Counted from the stretch's first letter, positions 13,700-26,378 are shown. The stretch: 64,000 nucleotides of DNA from Streptomyces peucetius (GCF_025854275.1 NZ_CP107567.1:7874001-7938000), one strand, 5' to 3'. The notes: generated from the sequence alone by a model not told the origin. Numbers and translations: made by a program.

Positions 13700-16600
13700 C
13701 CGAAAAGAACGACCTCGTAGACGCCCTCCGGAAATCGCTCAAGGAAACCGACCGTCTCCGCCAGCTCAACCGGCGGCTGCTGGCACAGTCGAGTGAGCCG
13801 TTGGCGATCGTCGGCATGAGCTGCCGCTACCCGGGCGGGGTGACCTCGCCGGAGGACCTGTGGGAGTTGGTGGCCTCCGGTCGCGATGCGATCTCGGGCC
13901 TGCCCACCGATCGCGGTTGGGACCTGGAACGCCTCTACGACCCGGACCCGGACCAGTCCGGGACGATCTACACCAGTGGCGGCGGTTTCGTCGACGGTGT
14001 CGCCGACTTCGACGCGGAGTTCTTCGGGATCAGCCCGCGCGAGGCGCTGGCCATGGACCCCCAGCAGCGACTGCTGCTGGAGGCCGCGTGGGAGGCGTTC
14101 GAGTACGGCGGTATCGACCCGACGTCGCTGCGCGGCAGTGACACGGGCGTCTTCTGCGGTGTCGGAGCCTCGGACTACGCGGCTGTGCCGGGCAACCTGT
14201 CCCACGTCGAAGGGCTCCGCCTGACCGGAGGCACCGCGAGCGTGGCCTCCGGTCGCGTCTCCTACACCCTGGGCCTGGAAGGGCCGTCGGTGTCGGTCGA
14301 CACGGCATGCTCCTCCTCGCTCGTGGCGCTCCACCTGGCGTCGCAGGCACTGCGATCGGGCGAGTGCTCGATGGCACTGGTCGGCGGCGTGACGCTGATG
14401 TCCGGCCCGTTCATGCTCACCGAGTTCAGCCGCCAGCGGGCGCTGTCGCCGGACGGGCGCTGCAAGGCGTACGCGGCGTCCGCGGACGGCACCGGCTTCT
14501 CCGACGGCCTGGGACTGGTGGTCGTGGAGCGACTGTCGGACGCACGCCGCAGAGGTCACCAGGTCCTCGGCCTGCTGCGCGGCAGCGCGATCAACCAGGA
14601 CGGTGCGAGCAACGGTCTGACGGCCCCGAACGGTCCCTCGCAGGAACGGGTGATCCGCCAGGCGCTGTCCAACGCCGGTTTGAACGCTGCCGACGTCGAC
14701 GCGGTGGAGGGTCACGGCACGGGTACGAAGCTGGGTGACCCGATCGAGGCGCAGGCGCTGCTGGCGACCTACGGCCGGGACCGGGACGGGAGCGGCCCGC
14801 TGCTGCTGGGGTCGGTCAAGTCCAACATTGGTCACAGCTCGGCGGCTGCGGGTGTGGCCGGTGTGATCAAGATGGTCATGGCGATGCGGCACGGCGTCCT
14901 GCCCAGGACGCTGCATGTGGACGAGCCGTCCCCGCACATCGACTGGTCGGCCGGTGACGTGGAGCTGCTGACGGAGGCGCGGGAGTGGTCGGCGTCGGAG
15001 CGTCCGCGCCGCGCGGGTGTGTCCTCCTTCGGTGTGAGCGGCACGAACGCGCACGTGATCTTGGAGGAGGCGCCCGCCGAGGAACCGGCCGAGGCGCCGG
15101 CCACGAGCACCGAGCTCCCGGTGGTGCCGGTGGTGGTGTCGGCGAAGTCTGCGGCGGCGTTGCGGGAGCAGGCCGCTCGTCTGCGGGCGCACCTTGTGGC
15201 GGAGCCGGAGGTGTCTCTCGGGGATGTCGCGTTCTCGGCGGTGACGACGCGGGCGCGGTTGGAGCATCGTGGTGCGGTGGTCGCGGCCGGCCGTGAGGAG
15301 TTGCTGGCGGGGCTTGCCGCTCTGGCTGCCGGGGAGCCGGCCGAGCATGTGGTCGAGGGCCGTGCGGTCGGTGGCAATCCGGTGTTCGTGTTCCCGGGTC
15401 AGGGGGCGCAGTGGGCCGGTATGGCGGTGGAACTCCTCGATTCCTCTTCGGCGTTCGCCGAGCAGATGGCGGCGTGTGACGAGGCGCTGTCCGCGTTTGT
15501 GGACTGGCGTGTGGTGGATGTGCTGCGTGAGGTGGAGGGTGCGCCGTCGCTGGAGCGGGTGGATGTGGTCCAGCCGGTGTTGTGGGCGGTGATGGTTTCG
15601 CTGGCGGGTCTGTGGCGGGCCCATGGGGTGGAGCCGTCGGCGGTGGTGGGGCACTCGCAGGGCGAGATCGCCGCCGCGTGTGTGGCGGGCGGGTTGTCGT
15701 TGGAGGACGGTGCGCGGGTGGTGGCGTTGCGCAGCCGTCTGGTGCGTGAGCGTCTGGCCGGCCTGGGCGGCATGGTGTCGGTGGGCCTGCCGGTGGAGCG
15801 GGTCGAGGAGCTGCTGGTTGCGTTCGAGGGCCGGGTGTCGGTGGCGGCGGTGAACGGCCCGGCGGCGGTGGTGATCGCGGGTGAGCCGGGTGCGCTGGAC
15901 GAAATCGTCGCCGGCTGCGAGCGCGACGGTGTGCGGGCGCGTCGGGTGGCGGTGGACTACGCCTCCCATTCGGTGCAGGTGGAGACCATCGAGGCGGAAC
16001 TGCTGAAGGTCCTGGCGCCCCTGACGCCGGTGTCGGGACGCGTGCCCTTCTACTCCACGGCCGTGGGCGGGTTCGTCGACACGGCGACGTTGGATGGCTC
16101 GTACTGGTACGGGAATCTGCGCGGCCGGGTGGGTTTCGAACCTGCTGTGCGGGCTCTGGCGGACAACGGCACGGGGTGTTTCCTGGAGATGTCGCCGCAT
16201 CCGGTGCTGGCGATGGCGGTCGAGGAGACCCTGACCGCACACGGCGTCCAGGACCGCGTCGGCGTGGTGGGTTCCCTGCGGCGTGGTGAGGGTGGTCTGC
16301 GCAGGTTCCTGCTGTCACTGTCCGAAGCCCACACCGCCGGCATCCAGGTCGACTGGACCGTCCTGTTCCAGGACACCGGCGCCAAACGCGTCGAGCTCCC
16401 CACATACGCCTTCCAGCGCGAACGCTACTGGCTGGCCGGCACTGCGAGTGCCGGCGATGTGGCCGCAGCCGGCCAGAGCCGGTTGGAGCACCCGATCCTG
16501 TCGGCGGCGGTTCAGGTCGGCGACCGCGACGAATGGGTGCTCACCGGACGCCTGTCCACCGAGACCCATCCGTGGGCCGCCGAGCATCTGCTCCTCGGAA

Positions 16601-19600
16601 CCATCGTCGTGCCGGGCACCGTGTTGGTCGAGTTGGCGCTTGCCGCCGGCCGCCAGGTCGATGCTCCCCTCCTCGACGAGCTGGTGCTGGAAGCACCGCT
16701 GCTCCTGTCGGACGACACCGCCGTCCAGGTCCAGGTGACCGTCGGTCCGGCGGGGGAGGACGGTCGCCGCGAGGTCGCCGTCTACACCCGACCGGAGACC
16801 GGTGAGGACGACGAGCAGGCGGAGACCACCTGCCACGGGCGTGGCCGGCTGGCCACGGACCCTGAGCAGGCGGCGGCGGTCTTCCCGCTGCAGTGGCCGC
16901 CCGCCGAGGCCGAGCAGGTGTCGGTGGACGGGCTCTACACGTCGCTGGCGGATCTCGGGTTCGACTACGGGCCCCTGTTCCAGAATGTGCGGGCCGCATG
17001 GCGGGCCGGTGACGAGGTCTATGCCGAGGTCGCGCTCCCGGACGGCACCGACGCCTCCGGGTTCGGGATCCACCCGGGCCTGTTCGACGCCGCGCTGCAC
17101 GGCCGGGCCGTGACCCGTTCCCCGGAGACCGGCGCCGGCGCCGGCGCGGATCTGCCGATCTCCTGGTCGGGGGTACGCCTCGGCGAGACCGGAGCCACCC
17201 GGGCACGCGTACGGATCGCCCCGACAGGCGGAAACGCAACCCGCGTCGACGTGCTCGACGAGACCGGGGCGACCGTCCTAACCGTGGACGTCCTCGGACT
17301 CCGTCCGCTGGAGCCCACGCAACTCCACCGTGCCCAGGGCACGAAGAACTCGCTGTTCCAGCTCGAGTGGGCCGAGATCACCCCCACGTCGTCGGCAGCG
17401 ATGGAGGTCGCCGTCCTCGGTGAGGAGTACGCGGACCTGGCCGCGCTGGAGCAGGCGCTCGCCGACGGTGCCCAGGCACCGCAGGTGGTTGTCGCCCCGA
17501 TCGGGACCCCGGCGGGCGACTCGGCACAGGCGGCGCGTGAACTCGCCGCCACCGCCCTGGCGTTGGTGCAGCGGTGGCTGGCCAGCGAGTGGCTCGGTGA
17601 CGCCCGGCTTGTCGCGGCCACCCGTGGTGCTGCCGCTGTGGAAGGCGAGGCACCCGATGTCGCGCAGGCGTCCGCCTGGGGCCTGATACGGGGAGCCCAG
17701 TCCGAACACCCGGGCCGGTTCACTCTCGTGGACCTCGACGACAACGAGGCTCCGGACTGGGGCACGGTGCTCGGCCCGGACGAGCCGCAGCTCGCCGTCC
17801 GCAGCGGCCGGCTGTTCGCGCCGCGGCTGGCTCGCGCAGACGCTGCGGCCCATGACCGGGCACCGGACCCGACCGGGATGGTGCTCATCACCGGTGGCAC
17901 GGGTGGTCTGGGTGCGCTGTTCGCCAGGCACCTGGCCGAGCACCACGGAGTGCGGCAACTGCTGCTGGTCAGCCGTCGCGGCCCGGCCGCCGACGGTGTC
18001 GCTGAGCTCGTGGCCGAGCTGGAGGCAGCCGGCGCGACCGCACGGGTCGAGGCCTGCGACGTCTCGGACCGTGACCAACTCGCCACTCTCCTCGCCTCGT
18101 TGGACCGACCGCTGTCGGCGGTCGTGCACGCCGCGGGTGTGTTCGACGGCGGCCTGGTCGAGACGATGACCGCCGAGCAGGTCGAGCGGGTGATGCGTCC
18201 GAAGATGGACGCGGCGTGGCACCTGCACGAGCTGACCGCCGGCATGGAGCTGTCGGCGTTCATCCTGTTCTCCTCGGCTGCCGCACTGATCGGCACGCCG
18301 GGCCACGCGAACTTCGTGGCGGCGAACGCTGCGTTGGACGCGCTGGCGGCCAAACGCCGCACGGAGGGCCTGCCCGCCACCTCGCTGGCCTGGGGCCTGT
18401 GGGCGGAAGCCGGTGGCATGGCCGGCGGCCTGGACGAGGCCGACCTCGCCCGGCTGGACCGGACCGGTGTCGCCGCGCTCTCCACCGAGCTGGGGCTCGG
18501 GTTGTTCGACCAGGCGCTGGGATCGGACGCGGCGCTGCTCGCCGCGGTTCAGCTGGACCTGGGTGCGTTGCGGACGCAGGCGCGGGCGGGTCTGCTGCCC
18601 GCCGTGCTGCGCGGACTGGTCCGGGTGCCGGCCCGTGGGGCCGGAGCGGGCGGCTCATTGGCGCAGCGGCTGGCGGGTGTGGCGGAGGCGGACCGCGAGC
18701 GGGTGGTGCTGGAGCTGGTGCAGGCGCAGGTCGCATCCGTCCTCGGGCACGCCTCCGGTGCGGCGATCGACCCGGAACGGGCGTTCAAGGAGCTGGGCTT
18801 CGACTCGCTGAGCGCGGTCGAGCTCCGCAACCGACTGTCCCAGTCCACCGGTGTGCGGCTGCCGGCGACGCTGGTCTTCGACCACCCGACCCCGGTGGCG
18901 GCCGCCCGGCTGCTCCTCGCCGAGGCCGGCGGCCTCGCGGAGGAGTCGCGTGCCGTGGTGCGGTCGCGACACGCGTCCGACGACGAGCCGTTGGCCATCG
19001 TCGGCATGAGTTGCCGCTATGCGGGTGGCGTCACGTCACCGGACGAGTTCTGGGAGTTGATCGCGTCCGGTCGGGACGCGATCTCGGGCCTGCCCACCGA
19101 CCGTGGCTGGGACCTGGAACGGCTCTACAGCCCCGATCCGGACGAGCCGGGCACCTCGTACACGCGCAATGGCGGTTTCGTCGACGGTGTCGCCGACTTC
19201 GACGCGGAGTTCTTCGGGATCAGCCCGCGCGAGGCGCTGGCCATGGACCCGCAGCAGCGGCTGATCCTGGAGGCCGCGTGGGAGGCGTTCGAGAACGCGG
19301 GCATCGACCCCACCTCCCTGCGCGGCAGCGACACGGGATTCTTCTGCGGTGCGGTGGCGTCGGACTACGGCCTGCTGATGCCCCTCGAGCTGGAGGGGTA
19401 CCGGATGACCGGCACGATGTCCAGCGTCCTGTCCGGTCGCGTCTCCTACACGCTCGGACTGGAGGGACCGGCGGTCTCAGTCGAGACGGCGTGCTCGTCG
19501 TCGCTGGTGGCGCTGCACATGGCGGCGCAGTCCGTACGCTCCGGTGAGTGCTCGATGGCACTGGTCGGCGGCGTGTCCCTGATGGCGACTCCGCTGCTGC

Positions 19601-22600
19601 TGACCGAGTTCAGCCGCCAGCGGGCGCTGTCGCCGGACGGACGCTGCAGGGCGTACGCGGCGTCCGCGGACGGCACGGGATTCTCGGACGGCCTGGGCCT
19701 GCTGGTCGTGGAGCGGCTGTCGGACGCCCGCCGCAAGGGCCATCGTGTGCTGGCGGTGCTGCGCGGCAGCGCGGTGAACCAGGACGGTGCGAGCAACGGT
19801 CTGACCGCACCGAACGGTCCTTCGCAGGAACGGGTCATCCGCCAGGCGCTGTCCAACGCCGGTTTGAACGCTGCCGACGTCGACGCGGTGGAGGGTCACG
19901 GCACGGGTACGAAGCTGGGTGACCCGATCGAGGCGCAGGCGCTGCTGGCGACCTACGGCCGGGAGCGCGGGGGGAGCGGCCCGCTGATGCTCGGGTCGGT
20001 CAAGTCCAACATTGGTCACAGCTCGGCGGCTGCGGGTGTGGCCGGTGTGATCAAGATGGTCATGGCGATGCGGCACGGCGTCCTGCCCAGGACGCTGCAT
20101 GTGGACGAGCCGTCCCCGCACATCGACTGGTCGGCCGGTGACGTGGAGCTGCTGACGGAGGCGCGGGAGTGGTCGGCGTCGGAGCGTCCGCGCCGCGCGG
20201 GTGTGTCCTCCTTCGGTGTGAGCGGCACGAACGCGCACGTGATCTTGGAGGAGGCGCCCGCCGAGGAACCGGCCGAGGCGCCGGCCACGAGCACCGAGCT
20301 CCCGGTGGTGCCGGTGGTGGTGTCGGCGAAGTCTGCGGCGGCGTTGCGGGAGCAGGCCGCTCGTCTGCGGGCGCACCTTGTGGCGGAGCCGGAGGTGTCT
20401 CTCGGGGATGTCGCGTTCTCGGCGGTGACGACGCGGGCGCGGTTGGAGCATCGTGGTGCGGTGGTCGCGGCCGGCCGTGAGGAGTTGCTGGCGGGGCTTG
20501 CCGCTCTGGCTGCCGGGGAGCCGGCCGAGCATGTGGTCGAGGGCCGTGCGGTCGGTGGCAATCCGGTGTTCGTGTTCCCGGGTCAGGGGGCGCAGTGGGC
20601 CGGTATGGCGGTGGAACTCCTCGATTCCTCTTCGGCGTTCGCCGAGCAGATGGCGGCGTGTGACGAGGCGCTGTCCGCGTTTGTGGACTGGCGTGTGGTG
20701 GATGTGCTGCGTGAGGTGGAGGGTGCGCCGTCGCTGGAGCGGGTGGATGTGGTCCAGCCGGTGTTGTGGGCGGTGATGGTTTCGCTGGCGGGTCTGTGGC
20801 GGGCCCATGGGGTGGAGCCGTCGGCGGTGGTGGGGCACTCGCAGGGCGAGATCGCCGCCGCGTGTGTGGCGGGCGGGTTGTCGTTGGAGGACGGTGCGCG
20901 GGTGGTGGCGTTGCGCAGCCGTCTGGTGCGTGAGCGTCTGGCCGGCCTGGGCGGCATGGTGTCGGTGGCGCTGCCGGTGGGGCAGGTCGAGGAGCTGCTG
21001 GTTGCGTTCGAGGGCCGGGTGTCGGTGGCGGCGGTGAACGGCCCGGCGGCGGTGGTGATCGCGGGTGAGCCGGGTGCGCTGGACGAAATCGTCGCCGGCT
21101 GCGAGCGCGACGGTGTGCGGGCGCGTCGGGTGGCGGTGGACTACGCCTCCCATTCGGTGCAGGTGGAGACCATCGAGGCGGAACTGCTGAAGGTCCTGGC
21201 GCCCCTGACGCCGGTGTCGGGACGCGTGCCCTTCTACTCCACGGCCATGGGCGGGTTCGTCGACACGGCGACGTTGGATGGCTCGTACTGGTACGGGAAT
21301 CTGCGCGGCCGGGTGGGTTTCGAGCCTGCCGTGCGGGCTCTGGCGGACAACGGCACGGGGTGTTTCCTGGAGATGTCGCCGCATCCGGTGCTGGCGATGG
21401 CGGTCGAGGAGACCCTGACCGCACACGGCGTCCAGGACCGCGTCGGCGTGGTGGGTTCCCTGCGGCGTGGTGAGGGCGGTCTGCGCAGGTTCCTGCTGTC
21501 CCTGTCCGAAGCCCACACCGCCGGCATCCAGGTCGACTGGACCGTCCTGTTCCAGGACACCGGCGCCAAACGCGTCGAGCTCCCCACATACGCCTTCCAG
21601 CGCGAACGCTACTGGGCGACCGGTGCCGCAGGTGCCGGCGATGTGGCCGCGGCCGGTCTGGCCCGGATCGGGCACCCGATCCTGTCGGCGGCGGTGCAGG
21701 TCGGCGACCGTGACGAATGGGTGTTCGCCGGGCGGATGGCGTTGGACACCCAGCCCTGGGCCCGTGACCACATGGCCTTCGGGATGGTCCTGGCGCCGAC
21801 CACGACCCTGGTCGAGTTGGCGCTTGCCGCCGGCCGCCAGGTCGATGCTCCCTTGCTCGACGAGCTGGTGCTGGAAGCACCGCTGCTCCTGTCGGACGAC
21901 ACCGCCGTCCAGGTCCAGGTGACCGTCGGTCAGGCCGGGGAGGACGGCCGCCGCGAGGTCGCCGTCTACACCCGACCGGAGACCGGCGAGGACGACGAGC
22001 AGGCGGAGACCACCTGTCACGGGCGCGGCCGGCTGGCCATGGACGCCGAACCGGCGGCGGCGGTCTTCCCGCTGCAGTGGCCGCCCGCCGAGGCCGAGCA
22101 GGTGTCGGTGGACGGGCTCTACACGTCGCTGGCGGATCTCGGGTTCGACTACGGGCCCCTGTTCCAGAATGTGCGGGCCGCATGGCGGGCCGGTGACGAG
22201 GTCTATGCCGAGGTCGCGCTCCCGGACGGCACCGACGCCTCCGGGTTCGGGATCCACCCGGGCCTGTTCGACGCCGCGCTGCACGGCCGGGCCGTGACCC
22301 GTTCCCCGGAGACCGGCGCCGGCGCCGGCGCGGATCTGCCGATCTCCTGGTCGGGGGTACGCCTCGGCGAGACCGGAGCCACCCGGGCACGCGTACGGAT
22401 CGCCCCGACAGGCGGGAACGCAACCCGCGTCGACGCCATGGGCGAGCAGGGCGAACCGGTGGTGAGCGTCGACCGGATCGCGTTCCACCCGGTCGACCCG
22501 TCCCATCTGGAGGCATTGCGCCGTGGTGGCGCGACCCCCCTGTTCGAGCTCGACTGGACGACGGTCACCGTGGCGCCGACGCAGGCGCGGGTGGCGGTCC

Positions 22601-24843
22601 TCGGCGAGGACTTCGGGGATCTGGACGCGCTGGAGCAGGCGCTCGCCGACGGTGTCCAGGCACCGGAGGTGGTCGTCGCCCCGATCGGGTCGCCGGCCGG
22701 TGAGGTGGCCGAGGCGGCGCGGACGATTACGGCGAGTGCGCAGGCGCTCGTGCGGCGGTGGCTGGCCGGCGACCGGTTCGGGGAGATCCGGCTGGTCGTG
22801 ACGACCCGCGGCGCGGTGGCCGTGGGCGACGAGGCGCCGGACATCGCGCAGGCGTCCGCCTGGGGCCTGATACGGGGAGCCCAGTGCGAACACCCGGGGC
22901 GGTTCCTGCTCGTGGACCTCGACGGCGGGCAGCCGGACCGGTCTGCGCCGACCGTCGCCGACGAACCGCAGCTCGCCGTGCGCCAGGGCCGGGTGCTGGC
23001 ACCGCGGCTGCGCCGGGTGTCGGCAACGCCCTCGGTGCCCGCGCTGGACGCGGACGGCACGGTCCTGGTCACCGGCGGTCTCGCCACGGTGTTCGCCAGG
23101 CACCTCGTCGAGCGGTACGGCGTCAAGCGGCTGCTGCTGGTGAACGACCCGACCGTCGACGTCAACGGCCTCAACGCGCACGAGGCCAACGACGTCAACG
23201 GCCTCGACGCGCTCGGCGCCGCCGACGTCCGGACCGAGGACTGCGTCCTCACCGACCGGGACCAGGTGGCCCGCCTGCTGGAGTCGGTCGAGGGGCCGCT
23301 CACCGCCGTCGTGCACACCTCGTACGGACCGGTCGACGCGGCGTGGCACCTGCACGAACTCACCGCGGGGATGGGCCTGTCGGCGTTCGTGCTGTTCGCC
23401 CCGGCCGCGTCACTGACCGGCGCCGTGGGGCGGGCGGAGGACGCCGGTGCGGACGCGGCGCCGGCCGCGCTCGTGGCGAGGCGGCGTGCAGAGGGCCTCA
23501 CCGGCACCGTGCTCGCGTGGGCGCCGGGGGAGGCCGGGACCGCGTTGGGGGCGTTCGACCAGGTCCTCGGGCTCGACGCGGCGCTGCTGGTCTCGGCGCG
23601 GCTGGACCAGAGCACGCTGCGGGCGCAGACACGGGCCGGGACGCTGCCGGCTGTGCTGCGCGGGCTGGTCCGGATGCCGGCCCGCCGCGCCGAGTCCGGT
23701 GTGTCGCTGGCGCAGCGGCTGGCGGGTGTGGCCGACGGCGACCGCGAGCGGGTGGTGCTGGAGCTGGTGCAGGCGCAGGTCGCATCCGTCCTCGGGCACG
23801 CCTCGTCCGCCGCGATCGACCCGGAACGGGCGTTCAAGGAGCTCGGCTTCGACTCGCTGGCCGCTGTCGAGCTGCGCAAGCGGCTCTCCCAGGTGACCGG
23901 TCTGCCGCTGCCGGCCGCGTTCGTGTTCGAGCACCCGACGCCCGCGGACATCGCCCGGCGGCTCGTCACCGAGATCGGTGGGTCGTCGCCGGAGCCCCGT
24001 ACGGGTGGGGGCACCGCCGCTGTGGCGGTGCCGGACGGCGGCCACGGAGCGGTCGGCACGATGCTTCAGGAGGCGTTCGCGTCGGGGACGATGGCCGAGG
24101 CGCTGACGCGGCTGGTCGAGGCGTCGGGGCGCAGGCCGTCCTTCACCTCGCCCGCCGAACCGGCGGACGGGGACGGGCACGTGGTGCGGCTCGCCTCGGG
24201 GCCGGGACAGGTGAAGATCGTCTGCATCCCGTCCTACGTGTATGTGGTCGACTCCGGCCCGGAGCAGTTCCTGCGGATCGCCGACCGGTTCGACGGCGTT
24301 CGGGACGTCCACGTCTGCACCCTGCCCGGGTTCCTGGGCGGCGAGCCCGTGCCGGCGTCGTGGGATACGGCGATGACGGTGCTAGAGAACTCGGTTCGCC
24401 GCGCGGTCGGTGATGCCCCGTTCGTCCTGGTCGGTTACTCCATGGGCGGCGCTGTCGCGCAGAGCCTGGGGGCCAGGCTGGAGGCGGCGGGCACCGCTGC
24501 GGAGGGTGTCGTGCTGATCGACACCCCGGCGGGGCGTCCGGAGACGGACGGCGCGTTCTCCTCGGTGCTCACCGCGATCTTCGACCGGGAGCAGCGGGGA
24601 GTGGTGATCGAGGACACGAGCTGGCTCGCCATGGGCGCCTGGCTGCGTCTGTTCACCGAGCGGCCGGACGCCGCGGTCACCGCCCCGACCCTGATGGTCA
24701 GGGCGACCGAGTCCATCGGCGGGGCCACCGTGGAGTGGGCCGCGAGCGACGACCACGTCGAGATCGCCGCGGACCACTTCGCGCTGATCGAGAGCGCCGC
24801 CACCGCCACGGCGGACGCGATCGAGGGGTGGATCCAGAAGTGA
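13696..24843 (+). CDS. Terminal modular type I polyketide synthase with thioesterase (PKS gene 2)
   Basis: 3,715 residues; the ATG overlaps the stop of PKS gene 1. An N-terminal coiled-coil docking helix (1-33) should pair with the acidic tail of gene 1. Module 1: KS 34-460, AT 563-860, DH 930-1205, KR 1393-1580, ACP 1657-1735. Module 2: KS 1762-2185, AT 2290-2590, DH 2657-2930, KR remnant 3118-3320, ACP 3337-3420. A thioesterase with GYSMGG occupies about 3455-3715. Both ATs have GHSQG and YASH, the methylmalonyl-CoA signature. Both DHs have the canonical H-x3-G-x4-P. The first KR has Phe for the catalytic Tyr (ANFVAAN) and FDG for LDD. The second has lost the glycine-rich nucleotide loop, the LDD region, and the Lys, Ser and Tyr positions. 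Both extensions should therefore keep their beta-keto groups, leaving the DHs without substrate. The thioesterase makes this the chain-releasing protein. Confidence 0.97.
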   Translation: MTEKNDLVDALRKSLKETDRLRQLNRRLLAQSSEPLAIVGMSCRYPGGVTSPEDLWELVASGRDAISGLPTDRGWDLERLYDPDPDQSGTIYTSGGGFVDGVADFDAEFFGISPREALAMDPQQRLLLEAAWEAFEYGGIDPTSLRGSDTGVFCGVGASDYAAVPGNLSHVEGLRLTGGTASVASGRVSYTLGLEGPSVSVDTACSSSLVALHLASQALRSGECSMALVGGVTLMSGPFMLTEFSRQRALSPDGRCKAYAASADGTGFSDGLGLVVVERLSDARRRGHQVLGLLRGSAINQDGASNGLTAPNGPSQERVIRQALSNAGLNAADVDAVEGHGTGTKLGDPIEAQALLATYGRDRDGSGPLLLGSVKSNIGHSSAAAGVAGVIKMVMAMRHGVLPRTLHVDEPSPHIDWSAGDVELLTEAREWSASERPRRAGVSSFGVSGTNAHVILEEAPAEEPAEAPATSTELPVVPVVVSAKSAAALREQAARLRAHLVAEPEVSLGDVAFSAVTTRARLEHRGAVVAAGREELLAGLAALAAGEPAEHVVEGRAVGGNPVFVFPGQGAQWAGMAVELLDSSSAFAEQMAACDEALSAFVDWRVVDVLREVEGAPSLERVDVVQPVLWAVMVSLAGLWRAHGVEPSAVVGHSQGEIAAACVAGGLSLEDGARVVALRSRLVRERLAGLGGMVSVGLPVERVEELLVAFEGRVSVAAVNGPAAVVIAGEPGALDEIVAGCERDGVRARRVAVDYASHSVQVETIEAELLKVLAPLTPVSGRVPFYSTAVGGFVDTATLDGSYWYGNLRGRVGFEPAVRALADNGTGCFLEMSPHPVLAMAVEETLTAHGVQDRVGVVGSLRRGEGGLRRFLLSLSEAHTAGIQVDWTVLFQDTGAKRVELPTYAFQRERYWLAGTASAGDVAAAGQSRLEHPILSAAVQVGDRDEWVLTGRLSTETHPWAAEHLLLGTIVVPGTVLVELALAAGRQVDAPLLDELVLEAPLLLSDDTAVQVQVTVGPAGEDGRREVAVYTRPETGEDDEQAETTCHGRGRLATDPEQAAAVFPLQWPPAEAEQVSVDGLYTSLADLGFDYGPLFQNVRAAWRAGDEVYAEVALPDGTDASGFGIHPGLFDAALHGRAVTRSPETGAGAGADLPISWSGVRLGETGATRARVRIAPTGGNATRVDVLDETGATVLTVDVLGLRPLEPTQLHRAQGTKNSLFQLEWAEITPTSSAAMEVAVLGEEYADLAALEQALADGAQAPQVVVAPIGTPAGDSAQAARELAATALALVQRWLASEWLGDARLVAATRGAAAVEGEAPDVAQASAWGLIRGAQSEHPGRFTLVDLDDNEAPDWGTVLGPDEPQLAVRSGRLFAPRLARADAAAHDRAPDPTGMVLITGGTGGLGALFARHLAEHHGVRQLLLVSRRGPAADGVAELVAELEAAGATARVEACDVSDRDQLATLLASLDRPLSAVVHAAGVFDGGLVETMTAEQVERVMRPKMDAAWHLHELTAGMELSAFILFSSAAALIGTPGHANFVAANAALDALAAKRRTEGLPATSLAWGLWAEAGGMAGGLDEADLARLDRTGVAALSTELGLGLFDQALGSDAALLAAVQLDLGALRTQARAGLLPAVLRGLVRVPARGAGAGGSLAQRLAGVAEADRERVVLELVQAQVASVLGHASGAAIDPERAFKELGFDSLSAVELRNRLSQSTGVRLPATLVFDHPTPVAAARLLLAEAGGLAEESRAVVRSRHASDDEPLAIVGMSCRYAGGVTSPDEFWELIASGRDAISGLPTDRGWDLERLYSPDPDEPGTSYTRNGGFVDGVADFDAEFFGISPREALAMDPQQRLILEAAWEAFENAGIDPTSLRGSDTGFFCGAVASDYGLLMPLELEGYRMTGTMSSVLSGRVSYTLGLEGPAVSVETACSSSLVALHMAAQSVRSGECSMALVGGVSLMATPLLLTEFSRQRALSPDGRCRAYAASADGTGFSDGLGLLVVERLSDARRKGHRVLAVLRGSAVNQDGASNGLTAPNGPSQERVIRQALSNAGLNAADVDAVEGHGTGTKLGDPIEAQALLATYGRERGGSGPLMLGSVKSNIGHSSAAAGVAGVIKMVMAMRHGVLPRTLHVDEPSPHIDWSAGDVELLTEAREWSASERPRRAGVSSFGVSGTNAHVILEEAPAEEPAEAPATSTELPVVPVVVSAKSAAALREQAARLRAHLVAEPEVSLGDVAFSAVTTRARLEHRGAVVAAGREELLAGLAALAAGEPAEHVVEGRAVGGNPVFVFPGQGAQWAGMAVELLDSSSAFAEQMAACDEALSAFVDWRVVDVLREVEGAPSLERVDVVQPVLWAVMVSLAGLWRAHGVEPSAVVGHSQGEIAAACVAGGLSLEDGARVVALRSRLVRERLAGLGGMVSVALPVGQVEELLVAFEGRVSVAAVNGPAAVVIAGEPGALDEIVAGCERDGVRARRVAVDYASHSVQVETIEAELLKVLAPLTPVSGRVPFYSTAMGGFVDTATLDGSYWYGNLRGRVGFEPAVRALADNGTGCFLEMSPHPVLAMAVEETLTAHGVQDRVGVVGSLRRGEGGLRRFLLSLSEAHTAGIQVDWTVLFQDTGAKRVELPTYAFQRERYWATGAAGAGDVAAAGLARIGHPILSAAVQVGDRDEWVFAGRMALDTQPWARDHMAFGMVLAPTTTLVELALAAGRQVDAPLLDELVLEAPLLLSDDTAVQVQVTVGQAGEDGRREVAVYTRPETGEDDEQAETTCHGRGRLAMDAEPAAAVFPLQWPPAEAEQVSVDGLYTSLADLGFDYGPLFQNVRAAWRAGDEVYAEVALPDGTDASGFGIHPGLFDAALHGRAVTRSPETGAGAGADLPISWSGVRLGETGATRARVRIAPTGGNATRVDAMGEQGEPVVSVDRIAFHPVDPSHLEALRRGGATPLFELDWTTVTVAPTQARVAVLGEDFGDLDALEQALADGVQAPEVVVAPIGSPAGEVAEAARTITASAQALVRRWLAGDRFGEIRLVVTTRGAVAVGDEAPDIAQASAWGLIRGAQCEHPGRFLLVDLDGGQPDRSAPTVADEPQLAVRQGRVLAPRLRRVSATPSVPALDADGTVLVTGGLATVFARHLVERYGVKRLLLVNDPTVDVNGLNAHEANDVNGLDALGAADVRTEDCVLTDRDQVARLLESVEGPLTAVVHTSYGPVDAAWHLHELTAGMGLSAFVLFAPAASLTGAVGRAEDAGADAAPAALVARRRAEGLTGTVLAWAPGEAGTALGAFDQVLGLDAALLVSARLDQSTLRAQTRAGTLPAVLRGLVRMPARRAESGVSLAQRLAGVADGDRERVVLELVQAQVASVLGHASSAAIDPERAFKELGFDSLAAVELRKRLSQVTGLPLPAAFVFEHPTPADIARRLVTEIGGSSPEPRTGGGTAAVAVPDGGHGAVGTMLQEAFASGTMAEALTRLVEASGRRPSFTSPAEPADGDGHVVRLASGPGQVKIVCIPSYVYVVDSGPEQFLRIADRFDGVRDVHVCTLPGFLGGEPVPASWDTAMTVLENSVRRAVGDAPFVLVGYSMGGAVAQSLGARLEAAGTAAEGVVLIDTPAGRPETDGAFSSVLTAIFDREQRGVVIEDTSWLAMGAWLRLFTERPDAAVTAPTLMVRATESIGGATVEWAASDDHVEIAADHFALIESAATATADAIEGWIQK
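14655..16433 (+). repeat. KS-AT block of PKS gene 2, copy 1
   Basis: Nearly identical to 19839-21617 (offset 5,184): C-terminal third of the KS, linker and AT. A few clustered differences occur, for example near 14782 and 15780. A second shared stretch follows in the DH (about 16874-17242 versus 22058-22426). Confidence 0.9.
19839..21617 (+). repeat. KS-AT block of PKS gene 2, copy 2
   Basis: Partner of 14655-16433. The two methylmalonyl ATs of PKS gene 2 are therefore almost the same protein, while the KR regions downstream have diverged strongly. Confidence 0.9.
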
Positions 24844-26378
24844 ACCGACGCGTGGATCCACAAGTGAGCGGAACAGCACAGCGCAGCGGAACAGCACAGC
24901 GCAACGGCGCGGCGATCGCGGTCGTCCTCGTCGGTGTCTTCATCGCGGCACTGGACGTACTGATCGTCAACATCGCGTTCCCGGACTTCCAGCGTTCGTT
25001 CCCGACGGCGAGCCTGACCGACATCTCCTGGGTGCTGAGCTCCTACGCGATCACGTTCGCCGCGCTGCTGATGCCGGGCGGCCGCTGGGCGGACCGGTCC
25101 GGCCGCAAGCGGGCGTTCCTGATCGGCCTGACGCTGTTCGCGGCGGCGTCGGCGGTCTGTGCCGCCGCCCCGTCGCTCGAGGTGCTGGTGGCCGCCCGCG
25201 TCCTCCAAGGCGCGGGCGGGGCCCTCATGACGCCGAGTTCGCTCGGTCTGCTGCTCGCCCTCTTCCCGGACGACCGGCGGGCTGTGGCGATCGGGCTGTG
25301 GACCGCCGTCGGCGGTGCCGGCGCAGCGCTCGCGCCACCGATCGGCGGGCTCCTGGTGCAGATGGACTGGCGCTGGGTGTTCCTCGTCAACATCCCCATC
25401 GGCGTGGTCGCGGTGGTCATCGGCCGGCGCAGGCTGCCCGAGTTCCGGGAGGAGGGCCGCGCGGTCCCCGACGTACTGGGCATCCTGGTGCTCGCCGCGA
25501 CCGTCGCGGCGATCGTCGCCGCCATCTCCCAGGGGCAGGACTGGGGTTGGGGCGGACCCCGGGTGATCGGCCTGTTCGTGCTCGGTGTGCTCGGTATCGG
25601 CTTCACCGGGTGGCGCGCGCGGCGCCACCCGGCCCCCGTCATCGAGCCCGCCATCGTGCGCATCCGAGCCGTGGCGCTCGGCAACATCGGGACGCTGCTG
25701 TTCTTCGCCGGGGTCGGCGCGATGATGGTCGGCTCGACGCTCTTCCTGTCGGGTGTGTGGCAGCACTCGGTCCTGCGCACCGCGATGGAGATCACGCCGG
25801 GACCGGTCATGGCCACGCTGTGCGCGGTTCCCGCCGGCCTCCTCGCCTCCCGGTACGGCGTGGGCCCGGTCGGCCTGGTCGGGGGAGTGGTCTTCGCGGC
25901 CGGCGGTGTCTGCTGGGCGCTGATGACCACCGGCGAGCCGGACTACGTCGCCCAGTTCCTCCCCGGCTCGGTCATCGGCGGCATCGGGTTCGGCCTCATG
26001 CTGCCGTGTCTGGGCGCGGCGGCCACCTTGTCCCTGCCGGCCGAGCGGTTCGCGACCGGCACCGCCCTGTCCTCCATGTGCCGTCAGATCGGGATGGCGC
26101 TCGGCGTCGCGGTGGTGACGGCGGTGCTCGCCGCCGACACGGGCCTCGGAGCCTTCCACACCGCCTTCCTGATCATGGCGGGCTGCAGCCTCGCCGGCGG
26201 GCTCGCCCTCTTCTTGATCGGAAAGCCCCGGGACCCTGCCGCGGCGACCGGGGTCCCGGGGCAGGACGCCACGGCGACCACATCCCCCGCTCAGGACGCC
26301 GCGGCGACCGCGGCCCCGGAGCGAACCCCGGCGACCGCGGCCCCGAAGCCCGGGGCGGCAGACGTGCCGACCGCCTGA
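24840..26378 (+). CDS. MFS multidrug-type exporter (EmrB/QacA-like)
   Basis: 512 residues if started at the GTG at 24840, which overlaps the PKS gene 2 stop (GTGA) and lies 11 bases after GAGGGG; GTG at 24852 and 24864 are alternatives. After a short tail the protein has many hydrophobic segments in the pattern of 12-14-helix drug:H+ antiporters. The loop between helices 2 and 3 has the MFS signature GGRWADRSGRKR, and a QGAGGALMTP stretch fits the DHA2 motif. The C-terminal 50 residues are a low-complexity Ala/Thr/Pro tail. Probably exports the polyketide or confers self-resistance (inference from position). The N-terminus contains a perfect tandem repeat of six residues (SGTAQR twice). Confidence 0.93.
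   Translation: MNRRVDPQVSGTAQRSGTAQRNGAAIAVVLVGVFIAALDVLIVNIAFPDFQRSFPTASLTDISWVLSSYAITFAALLMPGGRWADRSGRKRAFLIGLTLFAAASAVCAAAPSLEVLVAARVLQGAGGALMTPSSLGLLLALFPDDRRAVAIGLWTAVGGAGAALAPPIGGLLVQMDWRWVFLVNIPIGVVAVVIGRRRLPEFREEGRAVPDVLGILVLAATVAAIVAAISQGQDWGWGGPRVIGLFVLGVLGIGFTGWRARRHPAPVIEPAIVRIRAVALGNIGTLLFFAGVGAMMVGSTLFLSGVWQHSVLRTAMEITPGPVMATLCAVPAGLLASRYGVGPVGLVGGVVFAAGGVCWALMTTGEPDYVAQFLPGSVIGGIGFGLMLPCLGAAATLSLPAERFATGTALSSMCRQIGMALGVAVVTAVLAADTGLGAFHTAFLIMAGCSLAGGLALFLIGKPRDPAAATGVPGQDATATTSPAQDAAATAAPERTPATAAPKPGAADVPTA
24867..24902 (+). repeat. 18-bp perfect tandem duplication in the exporter N-terminus
   Basis: Two head-to-tail 18-bp copies beginning AGCGGAACAGCAC, in frame, encoding SGTAQR twice. 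Just upstream GTGGATCCAnAAGTGA also occurs twice (24830-24843 and 24852-24867), so the PKS-exporter junction looks recently duplicated. Confidence 0.85.
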
